A program made the position numbers and the translations under genes. A stretch of 5,822 bases of DNA from Desulfobacterales bacterium (lineage in GTDB: Bacteria; Desulfobacterota; Desulfobacteria; Desulfobacterales; C00003106). The number at the start of each line of letters is the position of its first letter. Positions within the stretch are counted from its first letter, which is position 1. Positions 1 through 4,684 of the stretch are shown one piece after another. The stretch spans positions 1 to 5,822 of the forward strand of contig JAUVFC010000119.1 in the NCBI GenBank assembly GCA_030594505.1. The letters are read 5' to 3'. The notes under the pieces are model-generated. The model was not told the origin of the DNA, searched no databases, and worked only from the letters and a program-made list of their open reading frames with translations.

Positions 1-1
1 A

Positions 2-115
2 AGCGGATTGAAAGGGGCAAAGATTGCATTGGATCGAAAGAGCCTGGCCGACATAGCAATATTTGATCCTGCGGGCTTTGGCAAGATAGCCGAACTTGCC
101 GCAGGGAATTTATAA
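2..115 (+). CDS. rplT: Ribosomal protein L20 (bL20), C-terminal 37 residues, cut by the window edge
   Basis: This is the 3' end of the gene for large-subunit ribosomal protein bL20, which binds 23S rRNA early in 50S assembly. The reading frame opens at the left edge and ends with TAA at 113-115. The visible residues begin SGLKGAKIALDRKSLADIAI and continue with FDPAGFGKIAEL. They match the family's C-terminal pattern (a G-L-K segment, then L-D-R-K-x-L-A-D-I-A, then a D-P-x-x-F helix). The tail is a few residues longer than many homologues (ending AAGNL). The next gene is pheS, the usual partner after infC-rpmI-rplT in many bacteria, which supports the call. In well-studied bacteria L20 represses translation of its own operon, but the control region would lie upstream of this window. 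The identification is strong despite the short fragment. Confidence 0.93.
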   Translation, partial: SGLKGAKIALDRKSLADIAIFDPAGFGKIAELAAGNL

Positions 116-125
116 TCGTTTGACT

Positions 126-164
126 TTACCACAAAGGCGCAAAGAATTTAGCCGCCTTCGGCGG
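126..164. repeat. Short intergenic repeat motif and hairpin after rplT
   Basis: The pentamer CAAAG occurs twice, at 132-136 and 140-144, separated by GCG. It lies within a CCACAAAGGCGCAAAG string that resembles a short dispersed intergenic motif I recognise from environmental bacterial genomes. It is followed by a small GC-rich hairpin: CCGCC at 152-156, loop TTC, GGCGG at 160-164. No T-run follows the hairpin, so it does not look like a standard intrinsic terminator. That fits read-through from rplT into pheS. No coding potential is evident. Function is unknown. Confidence 0.4.
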
Positions 165-169
165 GACTT

Positions 170-224
170 GTAGCGCAGAGCTTTAGCTCTGCCATTATGA
201 TGCAGGGCTGAAGCCCTGCACTAC
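170..224. repeat. Inverted pair of REP-like palindromes between rplT and pheS
   Basis: Two perfect 7-bp hairpins stand side by side. The first is GCAGAGC (175-181), loop TTTA, GCTCTGC (186-192). The second is GCAGGGC (202-208), loop TGAA, GCCCTGC (213-219). The pair is bounded by GTAG (170-173) and CTAC (221-224). The second unit read on the - strand matches the first at 19 of 23 positions, and both stems stay perfectly paired because differences in one arm are matched in the other. A head-to-head pair of this kind is the layout of REP/BIME elements, which in other bacteria are moved by RAYT (TnpA_REP) transposases. The sequence shows the structure; RAYT mobilisation is inference. In RNA it could also modulate rplT-pheS read-through or mRNA stability. 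Confidence 0.7.
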
Positions 225-270
225 GTTTAGAAAAAGGGAATTCCTATACATATTGTTTTTTGGAATATTC

Positions 271-1278
271 ATGAAAGCCGAGCTTGAAAAGATCGAAAAA
301 GAGGCGCTGGCGCTTCTTAAAACTGACTTGAGTCTGGATGAAATAAAGGCGTTGCAGGTCAAGTATCTGGGCAGAAAAGGACTTATTACCGGATGCTTGC
401 GCAATATTTCTTCCCTTCCGCAGGAAGAAAGACCGAAAATAGGGCTGTTAGCCAACAAAGTTAAAAAATTACTTGAAGAAGCCTTTAGAAAGGCCCTGAA
501 AGAATACTCCGCAAAGGAAAAGAGACCTGAGGCAGGTATAGATGTGACGTTGCCCGGCAGGCCTCTTTTGCGGGGAACACTACATCCCATCACCCAGATT
601 ATGCGGGAGATCAGTGATATTTTTTCACGTCTCGGGTTTGAGATTTTGGAAGGGCCGGATATTGAATCGGATTACTATAACTTTGAGGCGCTGAACCTTC
701 CGAAAGACCACCCGGCCCGGGATATGCAGGATACTTTCTATATTTCCGAGAATGTGGTTCTGCGTACCCATACCTCTCCCATCCAGATTAGAACCATGGA
801 AAAGAAGCAGCCCCCGATCCGGATGATCGGCCCGGGCAAGGCCTACCGCGTTGATTCCGATATCTCCCACACCCCGATGTTTCATCAGGCAGAAGGCCTC
901 ATGGTGGATGAGAACGTCTCTTTCGGCGATCTGAAAGGGATGCTGACCATATTTGTTCATCAGATGTTTGATGAAACTACAAGCATCAGATTTCGTCCCA
1001 GCTTTTTTCCGTTTACCGAACCGAGTGCTGAGGTGGACATAGAATGTGTTATCTGCCGGGGCAAGGGATGCAGGGTATGTTCCCATACCGGCTGGTTGGA
1101 AATACTCGGCGCAGGCATGGTCGATCCTGCCGTCTTCAAGTATGTCGGCTATGACACTGATCGCTATACAGGGTTTGCTTTTGGCATGGGGATAGAGAGG
1201 ATCGCCATGCTGAGATATGGAATTGAAGACATTCGTAAACTATATGAAAACGATATTCGATTTCTTCATCAGTTTTGA
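271..1278 (+). CDS. pheS: Phenylalanyl-tRNA synthetase alpha subunit
   Basis: This is the catalytic alpha chain of the cytoplasmic alpha2-beta2 enzyme that charges tRNA-Phe with phenylalanine using ATP. From the ATG it has 335 residues, close to the usual 320-350. Residues 1 to about 85 form the charged N-terminal coiled-coil arm that contacts tRNA. The class II catalytic domain follows: a motif 1 region near residues 105-140, HPARD at 147-151, RTHTSPIQIRTM, FHQAEGLMVD (motif 2 region) and GFAFGMGIER at 301-310 (motif 3). Ala303 corresponds to Ala294 of the E. coli enzyme, which shapes the phenylalanine pocket. A four-cysteine insert (C259, C262, C267, C270) precedes GWLEILGAGMV, as in many non-enterobacterial PheS proteins. 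I chose ATG 271 because it gives the family-typical start MKAELEKIEKEAL and has GGA at 262-264 upstream. An in-frame TTG at 253 would add six residues. The partner gene pheT follows after 138 bases. Confidence 0.97.
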   Translation: MKAELEKIEKEALALLKTDLSLDEIKALQVKYLGRKGLITGCLRNISSLPQEERPKIGLLANKVKKLLEEAFRKALKEYSAKEKRPEAGIDVTLPGRPLLRGTLHPITQIMREISDIFSRLGFEILEGPDIESDYYNFEALNLPKDHPARDMQDTFYISENVVLRTHTSPIQIRTMEKKQPPIRMIGPGKAYRVDSDISHTPMFHQAEGLMVDENVSFGDLKGMLTIFVHQMFDETTSIRFRPSFFPFTEPSAEVDIECVICRGKGCRVCSHTGWLEILGAGMVDPAVFKYVGYDTDRYTGFAFGMGIERIAMLRYGIEDIRKLYENDIRFLHQF

Positions 1279-1300
1279 TGAAGTTGGTTAGTAACTGCTC

Positions 1301-1336
1301 AGGTTCAGGGGTTCAAGGTTCAAGGTTCAAGGTTAA
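1301..1336. repeat. Tandem heptamer array (AGGTTCA) between pheS and pheT
   Basis: About five consecutive copies of AGGTTCA are present: 1301-1307, a variant GGGGTTCA at 1308-1315, exact copies at 1316-1322 and 1323-1329, and a degenerate AGGTTAA at 1330-1336. The array begins 22 bases after the pheS stop codon. Seven-base units are a multiple of neither three nor the helical turn, and no reading frame is involved. Such short arrays change length easily by replication slippage. Similar GGTTCAAGGTTCA strings appear familiar from intergenic DNA of Desulfobacterota-like genomes, but that is recollection, not a search. Function is unknown. Confidence 0.8.
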
Positions 1337-1340
1337 ACTG

Positions 1341-1388
1341 ACCCGCCCGCCTCGCCTGAGCGAGAGCGACAACTCAACTACTCAACTA
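1341..1388. repeat. Small hairpin and duplicated octamer upstream of pheT
   Basis: Directly after the heptamer array comes a GC-rich segment with a 5-bp hairpin: CTCGC at 1351-1355, loop CTGA, GCGAG at 1360-1364. It is followed by two exact tandem copies of CTCAACTA (1373-1380 and 1381-1388). No T-tract follows the hairpin, so termination is unlikely. Together with the heptamers it may be one composite dispersed repeat filling the pheS-pheT gap. The gap holds no credible small gene. Confidence 0.55.
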
Positions 1389-1416
1389 TTAGACGAAATT
1401 TACTGAGTGACAACAT

Positions 1417-3837
1417 ATGAAGGTTAGTCTAAGCTGGCTTAAAGATTACGTGGATGTTGATGTAGATGTCAACCAATTGGCCCATGCTCTCACCATGACG
1501 GGGCTTGAAGTTGAAAGCGTCACGGATCAATATGCCTGTCTTGATAGCGTTGTAGTTGGAAGGATCGTAGATATATCCCCGCATCCGAATGCCGACAAAT
1601 TGTCTATTTGTAATGTGGATGCGGGAGAAGGGTTTCGATCGATCGTATGCGGTGCACCGAACATTCGTGTCGGAAATCTGGTCCCTGTAGCGCTTCCGGG
1701 CACTGAACTCCCCAGCGGCATAACCGTCCGGGAGGCGGCAATACGGGGAGAAATGTCGCACGGGATGCTCTGTTCCGAGGCGGAACTCGGTCTTGGTGAT
1801 GCTACTTCGGGCATTCTGATACTTTCCGATACCGCAAGGCCCGGGACCAGGGTTAAAGCGGCCATGAGCCTGTCCGATACCCTTATGGAGATTGATCTTA
1901 CGCCAAACCGTTCCGATTGTTTAAGTTTTTTGGGGATCGCTCGCGAGATCGCGGCCATTCTCAAAAAAGATTTGAATTATCCGAAGATTCAACTTCCTTC
2001 CGGTGACCGTTCCGTATCAGAGCAGACTTCGGTGATAATTGAAGCACCGGAGCATTGTTTCCGATATGCCGCACGGCTTATTTCCGGCGTAAAAATCGGT
2101 ACTTCACCGTTCTGGCTCCGCAGTCGATTGGAATCAATCGGATTGCGGTCCATAAATAATGTGGTAGACGTAACTAACTTTGTCTTGATGGAATACGGTC
2201 AGCCGTTACATGCCTTTGATTTTGACCGCCTTGAAGAACACCGTATTGTTGTCCGCACGGCCAAAGAGGGGGAGCAGTTTACTACCCTGGATGGAGTTGA
2301 AAGGAAGCTTTCTTCCGACATGCTCGTGATTTGTGACGGCAGGAAACCGGTGGCTCTCGCCGGCGTAATAGGCGGACTCAATTCAGAGGTAGTAACAGAG
2401 ACTAAGAATATTCTTATTGAAAGCGCCTATTTTAATCCAATAAGTATTCGTCGGACTGCCAAACGTCTCGGTCTGAAAACCGAGTCATCCCACAGGTTTG
2501 AACGTGGTGTGGATCCAAGGGGTGTGATAAGCGCCCTTGATCGCGCCGCACGGTTAATGCTGGAGACCGCGGGTGGGAGTATGGCAAAGGGGGTTATTGA
2601 TGAATATCCGCGTCCAACCTCCCAAAGGGTTATCTCACTGTCTGTTTCCCGTACAAATCGCCTTTTGGGGACCAAATTGAGCGCTGTGGCCATAGCCGAT
2701 CATCTCGGGTCGATCGAATTGAACGTCAAGATTTCTGATAACGATCATCTGGAGGTAACTCCTCCGACTTTTCGCGTCGATCTTGAACGTCCAGTAGACC
2801 TTATGGAGGAAGTAGCCCGGTTGGAAGGATACGACAAGATAGCAACCACATATCCTATTGCTCCCGTTACTTCCAATAAACCGATTCAAAGGCTTCCATG
2901 CAGAAAAAGTCTGTTTGCGTCATTAGCCGGGTGTGGTTTTTCTCAGATTATAACTTATAGCTTTATTGCGGAAAGGAGCTGTGATCAACTATTAGTTTCA
3001 TCAGACGATTCGCGGCGACGGATGGTTCGTATACTGAATCCGCTTACGGAAGATCAGACCGTGATGCGAACCTCTTTGATTCCCGGGCTCTTGAATACAA
3101 TGGTTCACAACCGGAATCAAAATAATGAAGACTTGAAAATTTTTGAATCAGGAAAGGTCTTTTTTCATACCAAGGAGGATACGCTCCCTGAAGAGGTGGA
3201 GATGATTTCCGGCCTCTGGACAGGATCCCGCCGGGAAAGATCGTGGCATGCCGGCGCAACAACAGTCGATTTTTACGATATTAAAGGGGTCGTCGAGAGA
3301 ATGCTTGACGGCCTGAATGTGCCATCTGTCCATTTTCGAAAACCAGGAGATTATGCTCGCATTCCGTATCTGAAGAGAGGGTATTCAGCGGAGATATTTT
3401 CGGGTGAAGTATATCTCGGCGAAGTGGGTGAGATATCTGTCGATGTATTGAAAAATTTTGATTTAAATAAACCTGTCTTTATATTTGACTTAAACTTTGA
3501 TATACTTCTTTCTCAGATATCCGAGGTGAAAAGTTCAAAAGGCTTTTCCCGGTTCCCTGCTGTAAGCAGAGATTTAGCATTGATTTTAGACAACACGGTA
3601 GAGGTGCAGGGTATCACCGATTATCTAAAGGGACTTGGGGAAGATTTAATAGAATATATAGAAATATTTGATGTCTATGAGGGTAAGCCGATTCCTCAAG
3701 GTAAAAAGAGCGTGGCGTTCCGGATAATCTACAGGTCACCGGAAAAGACCCTGGAAGATGCAGAAGTGAATGATCTGCATGAAGAAATCAGCAAAAAAGT
3801 ACTTGAACATTTTAAGGCGGAACTTCGGCCTTCTTAG
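1417..3837 (+). CDS. pheT: Phenylalanyl-tRNA synthetase beta subunit
   Basis: This is the large beta chain of phenylalanyl-tRNA synthetase; it binds tRNA-Phe and hydrolyses mischarged Tyr-tRNA-Phe. It has 806 residues (E. coli 795), so it is full length. Domains in order: N-terminal MKVSLSWLKDYVDVD; a tRNA-binding OB fold at about 44-150 (HPNADKLSICNVD, VCGAPNIRVG); the B3/4 editing domain at about 210-385; B5 at about 404-475, ending EEVARLEGYDKI; the catalytic-like core at about 485-700; and the FDX-ACB anticodon-binding domain from FSRFP (710-714) to the end. In the editing site, His265 in GQPLHAFD matches E. coli His265, and Glu335 and Thr355 match Glu334 and Thr354, so editing looks intact. 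Start ATG 1417 gives the family-typical N-terminus; upstream there is only a weak GAG (1405-1407) as binding site. Stop is TAG. It is co-directional with pheS and ihfA. Confidence 0.98.
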   Translation: MKVSLSWLKDYVDVDVDVNQLAHALTMTGLEVESVTDQYACLDSVVVGRIVDISPHPNADKLSICNVDAGEGFRSIVCGAPNIRVGNLVPVALPGTELPSGITVREAAIRGEMSHGMLCSEAELGLGDATSGILILSDTARPGTRVKAAMSLSDTLMEIDLTPNRSDCLSFLGIAREIAAILKKDLNYPKIQLPSGDRSVSEQTSVIIEAPEHCFRYAARLISGVKIGTSPFWLRSRLESIGLRSINNVVDVTNFVLMEYGQPLHAFDFDRLEEHRIVVRTAKEGEQFTTLDGVERKLSSDMLVICDGRKPVALAGVIGGLNSEVVTETKNILIESAYFNPISIRRTAKRLGLKTESSHRFERGVDPRGVISALDRAARLMLETAGGSMAKGVIDEYPRPTSQRVISLSVSRTNRLLGTKLSAVAIADHLGSIELNVKISDNDHLEVTPPTFRVDLERPVDLMEEVARLEGYDKIATTYPIAPVTSNKPIQRLPCRKSLFASLAGCGFSQIITYSFIAERSCDQLLVSSDDSRRRMVRILNPLTEDQTVMRTSLIPGLLNTMVHNRNQNNEDLKIFESGKVFFHTKEDTLPEEVEMISGLWTGSRRERSWHAGATTVDFYDIKGVVERMLDGLNVPSVHFRKPGDYARIPYLKRGYSAEIFSGEVYLGEVGEISVDVLKNFDLNKPVFIFDLNFDILLSQISEVKSSKGFSRFPAVSRDLALILDNTVEVQGITDYLKGLGEDLIEYIEIFDVYEGKPIPQGKKSVAFRIIYRSPEKTLEDAEVNDLHEEISKKVLEHFKAELRPS

Positions 3838-3852
3838 GGAGAATCAAGAGAT

Positions 3853-4043
3853 GACGGTTTCGCAAAAAGTCTTCAATTCGCTTGATTAGTCACTTTTGAG
3901 AGGTGCTAAGTTTGCTTCGCTAAATTGCAAAAACTCGGGCTAACGCCCTCAAACAGTTTGCAATTTTTACGCTTCGCTTCACTAAGGACCTCTAACAAAA
4001 GGTGACTAAAATAAGCTCATCAAAGACTTTTTGCGAAACCGTC
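3853..4043. mobile_element. MITE-like long-palindrome element between pheT and ihfA
   Basis: This 191-base non-coding element has perfect 21-bp terminal inverted repeats. The left arm (3853-3873) starts GACGGTTTCGCAAAAAGTC; its exact reverse complement lies at 4023-4043. Inside, further blocks pair across the centre: TTAGTCA (3886-3892) with TGACTAA (4003-4009), AGAGGT (3899-3904) with ACCTCT (3988-3993), and TTGCAAA (3925-3931) with TTTGCAA (3957-3963). The apex is GGGC-TAAC-GCCC at 3937-3948. Most of the element could fold into one long imperfect hairpin. The hexamer AGAGAT occurs on both sides (3847-3852 and 4045-4050), a possible target duplication with one extra G on the right. These are hallmarks of a miniature inverted-repeat element moved by a transposase encoded elsewhere. 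No ORF is inside. Transcribed, it would form a strong hairpin between pheT and ihfA and could alter ihfA expression. Confidence 0.8.
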
Positions 4044-4050
4044 GAGAGAT
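4044..4050 (+). promoter_or_regulatory. Ribosome binding site of ihfA, adjoining the element's right end
   Basis: GAGAG at 4044-4048 lies 5 bases before ATG 4054, a workable Shine-Dalgarno spacing. It is only 2 bases from the in-frame GTG at 4051, which argues for the ATG as start. The AGAGAT part (4045-4050) is the right-hand copy of the direct repeat flanking the element, so the binding site may have been regenerated by target duplication. Confidence 0.55.
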
Positions 4051-4053
4051 GTG

Positions 4054-4353
4054 ATGAAGAAGAAGGATATTATCGAAGCGGTCCACGAACGATTGGGGTT
4101 TTCTAAGCGGGAGACAGCAAGGCTCGTTGAGTCGACTCTTGACATTATGAAGGCTTCCCTTCAAGAAGGCGAGGAGGTCAAGATTTCGTCATTTGGCAAA
4201 TTTTCGGTCCGGGAAAAAAAAGAGCGGTTGGTAAAAATGCCCAGGACGGATACTACAGTCACGATCCCGGCCAGAAAAGTGGTTACCTTTAAGTTAAGTC
4301 GTGTTTTAAGAGACGCGATCAATGATGCGCACAGAGCCAGAAATTCCGGATAA
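4054..4353 (+). CDS. ihfA: Integration host factor alpha subunit (HU/IHF family)
   Basis: This is a nucleoid-associated protein that, as the alpha half of IHF, bends DNA sharply at specific sites and assists sigma-54 promoters, recombination and replication. From ATG 4054 it has 99 residues, the same length as E. coli IHF alpha. The family pattern is clear: N-terminal helices (KKDIIEAVHERLGFSKRE, residues 2-20), the dimer core GEEVKISSFGKFSVREKKER (39-58), the DNA-binding beta arm around Pro63, then IPARKVVTFKLSRVLRDAIN (71-90). The position directly after pheT is the classical ihfA site and supports alpha over beta or HU. The arm tip reads VKMPRTD where the family usually has GRNPxTG: the intercalating proline is kept but its neighbours differ. 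The end overlaps merR by 32 bases. It is separated from pheT by the MITE-like element. Confidence 0.92.
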   Translation: MKKKDIIEAVHERLGFSKRETARLVESTLDIMKASLQEGEEVKISSFGKFSVREKKERLVKMPRTDTTVTIPARKVVTFKLSRVLRDAINDAHRARNSG

Positions 4354-4684
4354 ACGCTATTTTAAGATCGGCGATGTAAGTGCACTTGCCGAGGTCGAAC
4401 CGTATGTCTTGAGATACTGGGAAACAGAATTTCCGTCTATTAAGCCGGTACGGGCTCGCACAGGACAGCGTCTCTACCGAAAGAAGGATGTTGAAACCGT
4501 ATTAAAGATTAAACACCTTCTTTACGAGAAAAAATTTACCATTGCTGGAGCGCGAAAGGAACTTCAATCAGGTACAGAGACTCACAAAAGGGCTTTTAAT
4601 GATGTTTCTCTTGAAGAGATAAAATCAGAGCTTCGTTCCATCAAAAAGATTTTGACCGGCTCTTGTCCAACACCTTCCGAATAA
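4322..4684 (+). CDS. Short MerR-family transcriptional regulator
   Basis: This is a probable DNA-binding regulator of 120 residues. A MerR-type winged helix-turn-helix fills residues 13-55: YFKIGDVSALAEVEPYVLRY is the helix-turn-helix, with RYWETEFP after it and the wing GQRLYRKKDVE at about 48-58. A linking helix (LKIKHLLYEKKFTIAGARKEL) follows, then a hydrophilic stretch and a short helix (LEEIKSELRSIKKIL, 97-111) suited to dimerisation. There is no effector-binding domain; the only cysteine is Cys115, so metal sensing is not supported. Small MerR proteins of this type commonly follow ihfA in Deltaproteobacteria-like genomes; their target is not known to me. The start is ATG 4322, with AAGAG at 4308-4312 inside ihfA as binding site; ATG 4325 is an alternative. 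Translational coupling with ihfA is likely. Its 3' end overlaps the converging kinase gene by 44 bases. Confidence 0.88.
   Translation: MMRTEPEIPDKRYFKIGDVSALAEVEPYVLRYWETEFPSIKPVRARTGQRLYRKKDVETVLKIKHLLYEKKFTIAGARKELQSGTETHKRAFNDVSLEEIKSELRSIKKILTGSCPTPSE

Noticed and set aside
116..270. T-box or PheM-type attenuator upstream of pheS
   Set aside because: I see no T-box antiterminator motif, no separate leader ORF with its own start, and no hairpin followed by a T-run.
625..1086. 153-codon reading frame on the - strand inside pheS
   Set aside because: It lies wholly antisense to a clear pheS coding region, resembles no family I recognise, and has no independent start context.
1301..1388. 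CRISPR-like array between pheS and pheT
   Set aside because: The units are 7-8 bases long and directly tandem, without spacers; this is a simple tandem repeat.
3853..4043. Palindrome after pheT as an ordinary intrinsic terminator
   Set aside because: It is far longer than a terminator stem and has perfect 21-bp ends, a flanking direct repeat and no proper T-tract after its 3' arm; a mobile-element origin fits better, though partial termination cannot be excluded.
4051..4053. GTG as the start codon of ihfA
   Set aside because: It is only 2 bases from the GAGAG binding site; ATG 4054 has suitable spacing and gives the 99-residue family length.
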